From positions 1 through 22,252 of the IMG/VR virus record IMGVR_UViG_3300025083_000250: a DNA stretch of 22,252 nucleotides, one strand, 5' to 3'. The notes under the pieces were generated by a model. That model searched no databases. It was not told where the DNA came from and saw only the letters and a program-made list of their open reading frames with translations. This document shows, piece after piece, positions 1 through 5,467 of this stretch. The position numbers and the translations under genes are program-made. Numbering within the stretch: the first letter of the stretch is position 1; each line of letters begins with the position of its first letter. The DNA is from a virus.

Positions 1-1
1 T

Positions 2-499
2 TTATGCAACCTCCTGTGCTGTCCACCAAGTAGGCTTAGTTCTATTGCGTTCCCATTTGGCATAGTGTTTTTCGTTAATGCAGTAATCACGATAAGCAAT
101 GATAGCATCCTCATTCTTATACTCCTCAGGCATAGCCTGTGCTAGTGGTGTCATGCTTGTATGTGTAATGTTATCGGGCATCTTACTCAATGGTTCTTCT
201 AGCTTGACAACACTTGCATGTTTTCTACCATACCTATACTCATACTCCAAACCTAGTGCTAGGAAGTGTCGATACAACCATGAGTAGTTAGAGCTAGATT
301 CTCTAGCCCATATAGTACATGGATGATTCCAGTATGCACGTTTGTAAAGTCCATTAGCATCTGCGTACTCATCACCATCTAGTTCTCGGTGTGCTGTGCA
401 TAACATCTGTGCTGTTTCTAGTGGCATCTTAACTAACATCTTATCAGGCTGTGCTTCTGCTGATATAGTCGGACACTCATCAAAATAAAATATGTTCAT
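2..499 (-). CDS. Conserved phage protein of unknown function (165 aa)
   Basis: I recognise this as a widespread uncharacterised family in tailed phages, usually opening MNIFYxDxxP; I know of no experimentally proven function. Visible family motifs are DKMLVKMPLETAQMLCTAH (residues 19-37), NHPCTIWAR (58-66), NYSWLYRHF (71-79), RYGRKH (89-94), AMPEEYK (122-128) and a C-terminal YRDYC...EKHYAKW block (136-149). The many conserved His, Asp, Glu and Trp residues suggest an enzyme or nucleic-acid-binding fold, but that is inference. There is no signal peptide or membrane segment. The stop codon lies at positions 2-4, so the gene is complete. Its ATG overlaps the stop of the upstream 40-aa gene (ATGA), so it is probably co-translated as a late member of the leftward operon. 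Confidence 0.85.
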   Translation of the reverse strand: MNIFYFDECPTISAEAQPDKMLVKMPLETAQMLCTAHRELDGDEYADANGLYKRAYWNHPCTIWARESSSNYSWLYRHFLALGLEYEYRYGRKHASVVKLEEPLSKMPDNITHTSMTPLAQAMPEEYKNEDAIIAYRDYCINEKHYAKWERNRTKPTWWTAQEVA

Positions 500-618
500 T
501 CGTTTTCCTCATCATCATCCTCATCGTCTGTCAAAACTTCAAGATGCTCATTCAACCAAGCCTTGTCTATACCTTGACTGACTAATTTTTCTTTTAATAA
601 TTTTTCTATATCATTCAT
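496..618 (-). CDS. Small acidic-tailed hypothetical protein (40 aa)
   Basis: Short open frame fitting exactly between two neighbours. Its ATG overlaps the TGA of the 49-aa gene upstream, and its own TGA overlaps the ATG of the 165-aa gene downstream, both as ATGA. The product begins MNDIEKLLKEKL, a likely amphipathic helix, and ends in a run of Asp/Glu (residues 31-40). Such tiny acidic proteins are common in phage early regions and cannot be assigned by eye. Support comes from the two precise stop-start overlaps and the absence of any other explanation for this stretch; no homologue is recognised. Confidence 0.65.
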   Translation of the reverse strand: MNDIEKLLKEKLVSQGIDKAWLNEHLEVLTDDEDDDEENE

Positions 619-764
619 TTACCTTGCCCTCGATATTTTTTTAAGTTGGCTTTTTTATTTTTGTTCATGGTAGATGTGCCAACGTTACCTCTACCTTGAC
701 TTGTCTTTTTACCTCTGCCTTGTGTAGCAGAAGTATATGTACTCTTAGTCCACGTCTTCGCCAT
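615..764 (-). CDS. Small basic phage protein with RGxG / YRGQGK motifs (49 aa)
   Basis: Very basic product beginning MAKTWTKSTYTSATQGRGKK. It carries QGRGKK (15-20), QGRGNVGTSTMNK (23-35) and the C-terminal KKYRGQGK (42-49). I recall similar small Gly/Arg/Lys-rich proteins ending YRGQG(K/R) in marine phage genomes; their function is unknown. Composition suggests binding to nucleic acid or the ribosome, which is inference only. The start codon lies inside the 3' end of the 69-aa gene (20-nt overlap), and the TGA overlaps the ATG of the following 40-aa gene, so translation is probably coupled along this stretch. Confidence 0.75.
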   Translation of the reverse strand: MAKTWTKSTYTSATQGRGKKTSQGRGNVGTSTMNKNKKANLKKYRGQGK

Positions 765-954
765 AATACTCCTCTATATTTTTCTTACGCTTATCGTTAA
801 ACTCTGTAACTCTTCTACCCGAAACATAATCAGTTGTGCTCTCTGTCCATTTACCATCATTGATTCTTATGTCAATATATTTTACTTGGTTATCTTCAGC
901 TTCTTTTTTTAATATTTCTTTTTGCTTTTCAACAGCTTCATAAAACTCAGTCAT
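745..954 (-). CDS. Hypothetical charged protein (69 aa)
   Basis: Unrecognised. The first 20 residues (FYEAVEKQKEILKKEAED) form a charged, probably helical segment. A short region follows with alternating hydrophobics (VKYIDIRINDGKW, about 24-36) that could be a beta hairpin, and the tail is charged. No membrane segment or signal peptide. It overlaps the 3' end of the upstream membrane-protein gene by 8 nt and the start of the downstream 49-aa gene by 20 nt, which fits the compact leftward operon. Confidence 0.7.
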   Translation of the reverse strand: MTEFYEAVEKQKEILKKEAEDNQVKYIDIRINDGKWTESTTDYVSGRRVTEFNDKRKKNIEEYYGEDVD

Positions 955-1153
955 TGTTTATCTCCCTTTGTTTTTTAAGTTCCATCAACTCATTCCACTT
1001 GTAAAACTTTTTAGTCTCTGCATCCCAAAAGTTTCCACGCTGTACTCTTGGTGGTACATAAGGTTCTATTTTATTCTTGTCAACCAAGTACATATACAGC
1101 CCTGTCATTGCAACAAGTAATACACCTGCTATGACTACTAATATTATTTCCAT
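947..1153 (-). CDS. Small single-pass membrane protein (68 aa)
   Basis: The N-terminus is a clear hydrophobic helix: residues 2-24 run MEIILVVIAGVLLVAMTGLYM with no charged residue between E2 and the D at about residue 25. A soluble, charged and Trp-containing C-terminal part of about 43 residues follows (GNFWDAETKKFYKW). The segment lacks a cleavage site or lipobox, so it is more likely an N-terminal anchor (N-out/C-in) than a signal peptide. Unknown role; possibilities include an inner-membrane superinfection or accessory protein, but nothing in the sequence decides. It overlaps its upstream neighbour by 10 nt and its downstream neighbour by 8 nt. Confidence 0.75.
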   Translation of the reverse strand: MEIILVVIAGVLLVAMTGLYMYLVDKNKIEPYVPPRVQRGNFWDAETKKFYKWNELMELKKQREINND

Positions 1154-1494
1154 TCTATAAAACCCATGTATGGTTCTTCTCTGTGTCCTTCTGATAAAAA
1201 CTCTACTCTGTCAACAACTTCTTGTAAGTCATATGTTGTTGCAGTTGTTTCGCCTTCATCATCATGCCCCATAATCAAGCCTTTACCTGCAAAGTTTCTA
1301 CCCGACCAACTAAAGTATCTTTGATTACCTTCAACCAATAGTCCTTCATCATCTACATACAAATCATCTGCATCAGATAGACTTACTACATCAAAGGTAC
1401 TGCATTCTATTAGATCATAGATTTCTTTATAGTCCCCACCATATACGACTTCTTTGACTGTCTCGTCAAATGGATTTACTAAAATTACTCGCAC
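1144..1494 (-). CDS. DUF3846-like protein (116 aa)
   Basis: The layout resembles the DUF3846 type found in phages and plasmids: an N-terminal beta strand (MRVILVNPFDETVKEVVY), then a short helix (YKEIYDLI), then LYVDDEGLLVEGNQRYF (about residues 45-61), then a Gly-rich FAGKGLIMGHDDEGET (about 68-83). The DDEG and G(K)GLI(M/L)G elements are what I relied on. The family's function is unknown. The C-terminal 30 residues (LQEVVDRVEFL) are probably helical. The gene overlaps the upstream 84-aa gene by 29 nt and the downstream membrane-protein gene by 10 nt. The family assignment is tentative; the reading frame is secure. Confidence 0.7.
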   Translation of the reverse strand: MRVILVNPFDETVKEVVYGGDYKEIYDLIECSTFDVVSLSDADDLYVDDEGLLVEGNQRYFSWSGRNFAGKGLIMGHDDEGETTATTYDLQEVVDRVEFLSEGHREEPYMGFIEWK

Positions 1495-1720
1495 TTATTA
1501 TCTCCTTAAATTTAACACCAAGTAGTTTATGTATCCTGTCTTCAAACAAACTGACATGATCTTTAACTGCTTCTTGTTCTTTTGTTGTCATTACATCCCA
1601 ATCATCTACTATAGATTTAGGGTCTATCTTTAAAGTATCAAACACTTTCATAAGCTCATCTGATATTATATGTTTAGCTTTTACTTTTGCTGTTACTTTA
1701 ATTTCTTTATATTGTATCAT
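1466..1720 (-). CDS. Hypothetical protein (84 aa)
   Basis: Unrecognised soluble protein. Starts MIQYKEIKVTAKVKAKHI with a likely beta strand. It then shows helical segments (DELMKVFDTLKI; TTKEQEAVKDHVSLFEDRIHKLLGVKFKEI) rich in Lys, Asp and Glu. No cysteine clusters, membrane segment or motif. Separated by only 12 nt from the upstream 85-aa gene and overlapping the downstream DUF3846-like gene by 29 nt, so it is an operon member. Confidence 0.7.
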   Translation of the reverse strand: MIQYKEIKVTAKVKAKHIISDELMKVFDTLKIDPKSIVDDWDVMTTKEQEAVKDHVSLFEDRIHKLLGVKFKEIISASNFSKSI

Positions 1721-1732
1721 AAAATATTTTAC

Positions 1733-1990
1733 CTAGTCAATAGACACATACTTAAAAGGTTTAACAGACATCATGTTTTCTAAAAAGAATTGTCTGTAAT
1801 CACCATCAGTATTGATACAACCACCTACTAATATATCATCATCAGAGTTGTATTTAATATCTGATACAGTCAACAGCATTCGTTGTTCATGCTCACCTGT
1901 TTCAATTTTGTGATACTTAAACATCAAACCATAGCCATTAAAGAATGCTTTTGCTACTGCTTTTTCTATTATTGTGTATTCTTTATCCAT
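1733..1990 (-). CDS. Hypothetical protein (85 aa)
   Basis: Not assignable with confidence. The first half (IIEKAVAKAFFNGYGLMFKYHK) is followed by a run of likely beta strands, including ILVGGCINTDGDYRQFFLENMMSVKPF (about 53-79). The order 'short strand, G/N-D turn, YRxFxLexI.SVxPF' loosely resembles the end of WYL-type small beta-barrel domains that bind nucleic acid or ligands, but the protein is too short for a whole WYL regulator and the likeness may be chance. It overlaps the upstream coiled-coil gene by 8 nt. Confidence 0.65.
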   Translation of the reverse strand: MDKEYTIIEKAVAKAFFNGYGLMFKYHKIETGEHEQRMLLTVSDIKYNSDDDILVGGCINTDGDYRQFFLENMMSVKPFKYVSID

Positions 1991-2219
1991 CAGTTAGTTC
2001 CTCCAATTTATCTTGTAGTTCTTGAATAATATCTTGTAAGTCTTCAACAGTTTGTCTTAACTCAACAACCTCATTGTTTAAATCTATGATGTCGTCTTGT
2101 GCATTATCAATGCAAGACTCTACATCTTCTTGTCTAAAGGTTAAGTCTCCAATCCTATCATGTATTTTTTTATCTAATTTTTCTAAGTCTGTTAGTGTTG
2201 TTTCGTTTACTGCATACAT
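1983..2219 (-). CDS. Coiled-coil protein (78 aa)
   Basis: Almost entirely a predicted coiled coil: from about residue 8 to the end the sequence keeps heptad-like hydrophobics (LTDLEKLDKKI; IDLNNEVVELRQ; VEDLQDIIQELQDKLEELT) with Glu, Asp and Lys between. No enzyme motif or membrane segment. Likely an oligomerising or partner-binding small protein; exact role unknown. Its ATG shares a base with the stop of the upstream GP88-like gene (TAATG at 2217-2221 on the - strand), and it overlaps the downstream gene by 8 nt, so translation is probably coupled. Confidence 0.75.
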   Translation of the reverse strand: MYAVNETTLTDLEKLDKKIHDRIGDLTFRQEDVESCIDNAQDDIIDLNNEVVELRQTVEDLQDIIQELQDKLEELTDG

Positions 2220-2944
2220 TATATTGCCCTCGCATTTATTAAATCAATTACAAAGCCTGAAGTATCCTTCTTGGCTTCACCTTTTTCGATAAGACCTACC
2301 ACCACTTGAGTTTCATCCAAGAATCTCATGTCATGTTTGTCCCCATCAATTACTTTAAATCCTTTGAACACTTTAGGTAGAGCATCACGAAAGACTACTG
2401 CTATGTTGTTTGATACTTTATCAATTAGAGAAGCATACTTATCATCAGCTTCGGAATAACTCCAAGTCAAATGATAATTAGGTATGTGCTCTACCTTTCG
2501 TGTTGGAATTTTTGTGTAGTCATAGAACTGAATCTGTGGAAACATGGCAAAGATGTTTTCATGTCCATTAACCTCGATATGTTCCCACTGAATATCACTT
2601 GTACCATTAAGGCGTAGGGCAGGTTTTTTACCAAGCCTATCACATTCCTTCAAGAATTTATTTACATCTTGTACAAGCTGTCTCATGAACTCCTGCTGGT
2701 CATTTAAAAACAGTAGAGTTTTCCTGACTCTAGCCTTGCGAACATTAGAGAATTTACCCATACCTGCTGTGTCTAAACATGGCTCACTGCACTTGGCAAT
2801 CTTAGCATAAGGACATACAGTTCTCTTACCATCTGCTTCATCATCAGAAGCTAGATAAATTATACGACTAAAGTATTCGTCAGATAGCTTGTTGCTTTTT
2901 TCAATCTTGGTGCTACCACTAGATAGCAAATTATATTTAGGCAT
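2219..2944 (-). CDS. GP88 / DUF7227-like protein (241 aa)
   Basis: Recognisable from an ordered series of motifs: a cysteine cluster C-x7-C-x3-C (Cys44, 52, 56), then FSNVRKARVRKTLLFLND (65-82), RLNGTSDIQWE (111-121), QFYDYTKIP (139-147), YHLTWSYSE (157-165), AVVFR (182-186), VIDGDKHDMRFLD (198-210) and GEAKKDTSGFV (222-232). This is the phage family known as Gene product 88 or DUF7227. Its biochemistry is unproven; the N-terminal cysteines and repeated beta/alpha elements suggest a metal- or Fe-S-binding enzyme, which is inference. Length is about that of complete family members. ATG overlaps the end of the 74-aa gene by 8 nt; TAATG overlap with the coiled-coil gene downstream. Confidence 0.75.
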   Translation of the reverse strand: MPKYNLLSSGSTKIEKSNKLSDEYFSRIIYLASDDEADGKRTVCPYAKIAKCSEPCLDTAGMGKFSNVRKARVRKTLLFLNDQQEFMRQLVQDVNKFLKECDRLGKKPALRLNGTSDIQWEHIEVNGHENIFAMFPQIQFYDYTKIPTRKVEHIPNYHLTWSYSEADDKYASLIDKVSNNIAVVFRDALPKVFKGFKVIDGDKHDMRFLDETQVVVGLIEKGEAKKDTSGFVIDLINARAI

Positions 2945-3161
2945 TGTCTTTCTCCATGTGTTCTAAATCTTGAGTTGATATTGCTTGACTACAATGCTGA
3001 GATAAAAACTCAATCATTGCATAGGGTACAGGTGTATGAATATTTTCATAACAATACTCTAGGCAATCAGCTTCTAAGTCTGGTCGACTGTCAAGTACCC
3101 ATAGCTCATGTACATTATCTCTCATGTTGTCCATGATAGTGCTGTTAATCTCGTTACTCAT
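2937..3161 (-). CDS. Hypothetical acidic protein (74 aa)
   Basis: Unrecognised, probably all-helical. It starts MSNEINSTIMDNMRDNVHEL and contains LEADCLEYCYENIHTPVPYAMIEFLSQHC with three cysteines, followed by STQDLEHMEKDNA. A good Shine-Dalgarno (ataGGAGaaactt) sits just upstream of the ATG. The same leader sequence recurs before the 46-aa gene at 4850. It is the first gene after the 407-nt non-coding region and overlaps the GP88-like gene by 8 nt. Confidence 0.75.
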   Translation of the reverse strand: MSNEINSTIMDNMRDNVHELWVLDSRPDLEADCLEYCYENIHTPVPYAMIEFLSQHCSQAISTQDLEHMEKDNA

Positions 3162-3234
3162 AAGTTTCTCCTATAAAATTAAGTGGTAGTTTTTTAGTTC
3201 CGAAGATGACTACCAACTCCTCCAACAGCAACAT
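3154..3234 (-). CDS. Possible leader peptide (26 aa)
   Basis: Short frame on the - strand starting at the ATG at 3234-3232 and ending in a TAA that overlaps the ATG of the 74-aa gene by 8 nt. The product begins MLLLEELVVIFGTKKLPLNF. It covers the Shine-Dalgarno of the next gene, so translation here could regulate that gene in the way of a leader peptide. Against it: no clear ribosome binding site of its own, very short length, and no homologue I can name. Kept at low confidence. Confidence 0.25.
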   Translation of the reverse strand: MLLLEELVVIFGTKKLPLNFIGETYE

Positions 3235-3568
3235 AACTATCGGTTTTTATAGTGCCTGTCAACACTGGTTTTTCAGTAAACCAAACTCCCTATTTTAGAT
3301 TTATACTCACACTCTAGGGACTGATGAGTCTTGTCCATTCCTTACTCGGACAAATTTGTAGTTAGTGCATGGTGGTTTAGTTCTCATTTACTTTTATCCT
3401 TAACTCGCACTTCAGACATATAAGACCAGTGGGATTTTACAAAGGCTCACTCCTAACTACAAAGTGTAGTGGTAGTTTTTTCTCCACAGTAAACTACCAA
3501 ATTCTGCACCTTGTTCTTGAGATACATGGACAGGTATTTTAATCCATGCACTACCTAGATTATTACGA
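3162..3568 (-). other. 407-nt non-coding region rich in inverted repeats
   Basis: No convincing gene. Several pairings are visible. A 10-bp long-range inverted repeat TAGTGCATGG (3363-3372) / CCATGCACTA (3544-3553) encloses most of the right half. Hairpins inside or near it are GGTAGTTT/AAACTACC (3471-3478 with 3491-3498), ACTACA/TGTAGT with a 3-nt loop (about 3456-3470) and TTGTCC/GGACAA (about 3330-3352). A further GGTAGT/ACTACC pair lies at 3185-3190 and 3209-3214, so the GTGGTAGTTTTTT sequence occurs twice, about 285 nt apart. The flanking genes are both leftward, so a structured RNA or processed leader read on the - strand is the simplest reading. No U-tract terminator or convincing promoter was found. 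Confidence 0.4.
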
Positions 3569-3994
3569 CTAGGAATTTAAAGTCATAGGAACTCCAAATA
3601 CTATTCTATTGAATAGTCTTTTAAGATACCCTGTTTCAGTTACATATTTAATATGTTGTAAAGAACTTAGTGTATTGTCAACATTCATTTTTACACGATT
3701 CATTTCAAGTATTTGCATTCCTTTATTTTGTTTAGTTAATGGAATTTTTCTTGAAAAATATAAAGCTCTTTGAGGATTTGATCTTTGACGATAAACTGAA
3801 ACTTTTCCATAATGAAATGAATCAAAAGTCTCGCCTTGCTCATAACCAAATCTATCTTCAATTGCTCTTATTCTTACAATATTTGCATTTAGTTGTTTAT
3901 GTGAAAAGTCCCACAACCATTGTGGAACAGGCGATGCAGTTTTAATAGCTTGAGTAGTTTTACTACCATTTCGACTGTAAGTTGTTTTTGACAT
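3569..3994 (-). CDS. Hypothetical basic protein (141 aa)
   Basis: Unrecognised. The product is basic (many Lys/Arg), starts MSKTTYSRNGSKTTQAIKT and contains PVPQWLWDFSHKQLN (about 22-36) and YGKVSVYRQRSNPQRALYFSRKI (about 62-84). It ends with a helical, Leu/Val-rich stretch (LKRLFNRIVFGVPM). No catalytic motif or membrane segment. A Shine-Dalgarno-like GAGG lies about 9 nt before the ATG. It lies downstream of the promoter at 4273-4302 and the terminator-like hairpin at 4045-4078, so its transcription may depend on read-through or antitermination at that hairpin. Bordered downstream by the inverted-repeat-rich gap. Confidence 0.65.
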   Translation of the reverse strand: MSKTTYSRNGSKTTQAIKTASPVPQWLWDFSHKQLNANIVRIRAIEDRFGYEQGETFDSFHYGKVSVYRQRSNPQRALYFSRKIPLTKQNKGMQILEMNRVKMNVDNTLSSLQHIKYVTETGYLKRLFNRIVFGVPMTLNS

Positions 3995-4044
3995 AATGTA
4001 CTATCCTCATAGTTTAGTATAGTTCCAAAGAACTAAATATTAAT

Positions 4045-4078
4045 AAAAATGCTAGTTATTTGTACCCATCAACTAGCA
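4045..4078 (-). terminator. Intrinsic terminator
   Basis: On the - strand an 8-bp perfect stem TGCTAGTT / AACTAGCA (4078-4071 with 4057-4050), 13-nt loop, is followed at once by TTTTT (4049-4045) and further A/T-rich sequence. It ends the candidate RNA and lies 51 nt before the ATG of the 141-aa gene. A second small hairpin TAGTTC/GAACTA follows at 4020-4035. Confidence 0.65.
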
Positions 4079-4266
4079 ACTGGGAATTTTCTATATAATC
4101 GCAATGATGTCTATATAGATCGGGTGAGTTTCTTGCAGATTGTCTTTAAATTATTGTATGCTGGAGTTTCTCATTATCCCTTGATAAGCAAGTTAATCAT
4201 TATATCCGAGTTTATTATCGGCTCTTTTAATGCTTATCCAAATAAATTGTTGTTGTCTTCGTTTGC
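4045..4266 (-). ncRNA. Candidate structured small RNA or attenuated leader (about 222 nt)
   Basis: Read on the - strand, this stretch begins just after an extended -10 promoter and ends at an intrinsic terminator. No gene-like frame fills it. The + strand 76-aa frame over it has no ribosome binding site and runs against all neighbours. Visible pairings are an 8-bp stem GATAAGCA/TGCTTATC (4231-4238 with 4183-4190), closing over a CCGA/TCGG hairpin (4206-4209 with 4218-4221); CTATATA/TATATAG (4091-4097 with 4112-4118); and the terminator stem. The 5' end is A-rich and unpaired. It could be a free small RNA or the regulatory 5' leader of the 141-aa gene starting at 3994. I do not recognise a known RNA family. 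Confidence 0.5.
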
Positions 4267-4272
4267 TAAAAC

Positions 4273-4302
4273 AGTATAGCATGGCAAAAAACAATCTGTC
4301 AA
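4273..4302 (-). promoter_or_regulatory. Sigma70-type promoter with extended -10
   Basis: - strand: TTGACA (4302-4297), an 18-nt spacer, TATACT (4278-4273) preceded by TG-C, giving an extended -10. The -35 is a perfect match and the -10 has 5 of 6 bases. The expected start is near 4266. It sits directly behind the stop codon of the 86-aa gene and points into the candidate structured RNA. Confidence 0.75.
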
Positions 4303-4313
4303 GCCACCCACAC

Positions 4314-4574
4314 TTAATTTTCATAAGCTAATAAGGTTCCCATATCATAAGGTTCCCAATACCACCCTGCATCATCTAATATTTTTTCTAATTCAGGATG
4401 AATATAATCATTATAGCCACAGCTTTCAAATATAAGCTGATCTTTATAAATATTTCCACTACCTTTAAACCAAATACCTTTGTAAGTATCATTATCATAA
4501 AACTCTGATAATGGAACAGCATTAGCTTTTGGTATTAAACGGTTTATTTTATTAATTAAATGTCCTTGTTTCAT
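4314..4574 (-). CDS. Hypothetical protein (86 aa)
   Basis: Unrecognised function. The N-terminus is basic (MKQGHLINKINRLIPKANAV); the second half is acidic and aromatic, with DTYKGIWFKGSGNIYKDQLIF (about 29-49) followed by IHPELEKILDDAGWYWEPYDMGTLLAY (about 58-84). The latter reads like a compact alpha/beta domain rather than disorder. A weak ribosome binding site (AAGGAAAATT) precedes the ATG. Upstream are about 135 nt without a gene, containing tandem decamers; immediately downstream lies the promoter at 4273-4302. Confidence 0.7.
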   Translation of the reverse strand: MKQGHLINKINRLIPKANAVPLSEFYDNDTYKGIWFKGSGNIYKDQLIFESCGYNDYIHPELEKILDDAGWYWEPYDMGTLLAYEN

Positions 4575-4634
4575 AATTTTCCTTGTAATTTAACATTAGT
4601 TGTGATATAATCTCTATAAAGTTTTATAAAGCTA

Positions 4635-4666
4635 AACAGTAAAGAACAGTAAAGATAACAATAAAG
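4635..4666. repeat. Tandem decamer repeats, iteron-like
   Basis: AACAGTAAAG occurs at 4635-4644 and again at 4645-4654, and a variant AACAATAAAG at 4657-4666. The last copy forms a small hairpin AACAAT-AAAG-ATTGTT with the following bases. It lies in the 135-nt gap between the 46-aa and 86-aa genes. Such arrays can be protein-binding sites or origin iterons; here nothing further supports either. Confidence 0.45.
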
Positions 4667-4709
4667 ATTGTTAAACAGTTGCTCAATACTGCTTAGTCTA
4701 TATAGCTTA

Positions 4710-4850
4710 TCATTTCTTGTCAAAGTTTGTCAAGTCTTGATCAATACTATCAAATTCTTGATATTCATTTCTAAATTCTTCTATGGTTTTAAGTTTTAAT
4801 ACTTCTTGTTCCATAAAATCTTTAAAAACTTCCCAATCATCGTTTTCCAT
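4710..4850 (-). CDS. Small acidic hypothetical protein (46 aa)
   Basis: Starts MENDDWEVFKDFMEQEVLKL and is rich in Glu, Asp, Phe and Trp; probably helical throughout. The Shine-Dalgarno and leader (ataGGAGaaacttATG, allowing for an insertion further upstream) match the one before the 74-aa gene at 3161, which supports real translation. It lies 15 nt downstream of the 106-aa gene, in the same direction. No homologue recognised. Confidence 0.6.
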   Translation of the reverse strand: MENDDWEVFKDFMEQEVLKLKTIEEFRNEYQEFDSIDQDLTNFDKK

Positions 4851-4865
4851 AAGTTTCTCCTATAA

Positions 4866-5186
4866 TTAAAATTCTAATGTTGGAATATTGTAAACACAAT
4901 TGAAAGGATTGTTACCTAATTGAGAATACTTTAAATCTCTAGCTTTGATATTAAAATCATTCAAAGGTGTTTCAATTCTTGTGAAGCCTAAACAAGTTGT
5001 TTGTCTAGGGGATACATTACAATGAGTAACTTCAGAAATATAAAGATCATTTGAAGTTTGCTTGTTGTAATCTTTGGCTTTGTTGATGTAATCCTTGTAA
5101 TTATTAGACTTTACTGTTTGAATACTCTCAACTTGGCGTGAGCCATTTTGATTTCGTTCTTTAAATATATACTTGATTTGTATCAT
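4866..5186 (-). CDS. Hypothetical protein, first gene of the leftward arm (106 aa)
   Basis: Unrecognised. The sequence alternates likely strands and helices (MIQIKYIFKER; VESIQTVKSNNYKDYINKAKDY; DLYISEVTHC) and carries three cysteines (HCNV, TTCLG, FNCVY) without the spacing of a known zinc site. No membrane segment. It has an AGGA ribosome binding site (taAATAGGAAAATCACATG) and is the first gene behind the leftward promoter in the divergent control region, so it is likely expressed early. Confidence 0.7.
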   Translation of the reverse strand: MIQIKYIFKERNQNGSRQVESIQTVKSNNYKDYINKAKDYNKQTSNDLYISEVTHCNVSPRQTTCLGFTRIETPLNDFNIKARDLKYSQLGNNPFNCVYNIPTLEF

Positions 5187-5238
5187 GTGATTTTCCTATT
5201 TAAATATCGGCAACAACATTGTTCCTCGATGTTTTTCT

Positions 5239-5267
5239 ATTTTGGCACGACAAAAAAACTTTGTCAA
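5239..5267 (-). promoter_or_regulatory. Leftward sigma70-type promoter
   Basis: - strand TTGACA (5267-5262), 17-nt spacer, CAAAAT (5244-5239) preceded by TG-C. The -35 is perfect; the -10 matches 4 of 6, partly compensated by the extended TG. It would start transcription about 45 nt upstream of the 106-aa gene and drive the leftward arm. Confidence 0.5.
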
Positions 5268-5314
5268 TACCCCTCTGAAACCTGCGTGGTTGTGGGCTTT
5301 GTTGCAATCTTGTG

Positions 5315-5334
5315 GTTACTATAGTAACTATAGT
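5315..5334. promoter_or_regulatory. Overlapping palindromes, candidate operator
   Basis: GTTACTATAGTAAC (5315-5328) is a perfect 14-bp palindrome, and the self-complementary octamer ACTATAGT occurs at 5318-5325 and again at 5327-5334, nine bases apart. It sits between the divergent promoters and is flanked by the two GTTGCAATC copies. Likely a binding site for a dimeric regulator; the regulator is not in view. Confidence 0.45.
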
Positions 5335-5428
5335 ATTATAAGTCTGATTTATAATGGTCGTTGCAATCCTTTGAATATTTAAGTAATTTTACTAAAAGGG
5401 GCTGAAAAAAAGATTGAAAAAAAATTAT

Positions 5429-5458
5429 TTGACATCTGAAATTTTTTTTTGCTAGAAT
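5429..5458 (+). promoter_or_regulatory. Rightward sigma70-type promoter with extended -10
   Basis: TTGACA (5429-5434), 18-nt spacer, TAGAAT (5453-5458) preceded by TG-C. Perfect -35, 5 of 6 in the -10 and an extended TG: the same design as the promoter at 4273-4302. The expected start is near 5465, so the hairpin and LexA box that follow lie in the initially transcribed region of the 98-aa gene. Confidence 0.75.
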
Positions 5459-5467
5459 GGGTCAACC

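Noticed and set aside
3318-3352. CTGATGAGTC on the + strand suggested a hammerhead ribozyme core
   Set aside because: After the presumed stem II (TTGTCC/GGACAA) the required GAAA and the closing stem with a cleavage triplet are absent.
3201-3420. Other tiny frames in the inverted-repeat gap (11, 21 and 26 residues on the - strand, two joined by ATGA)
   Set aside because: Too short, no recognisable product, and they overlap the inverted repeats that better explain the sequence.
4230-4268. GCAAACGAAGACAACAAC followed in frame by TAA, like a tmRNA tag at the start of the candidate RNA
   Set aside because: No tRNA-like domain or GGTTCGA arm is present on either side, the promoter leaves only about ten bases before the tag, and the peptide end (LFG) is unlike ssrA tags.
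4049-4279. 76-aa + strand frame as a gene
   Set aside because: No ribosome binding site, opposite to all neighbours, and it covers a - strand unit with promoter, stems and terminator.
5315-5335. ACTATAG as a T7-type RNA polymerase promoter
   Set aside because: Only the seven-base core matches, upstream specificity bases do not, and no further copies of quality were found in the window; kept only as a possible operator.
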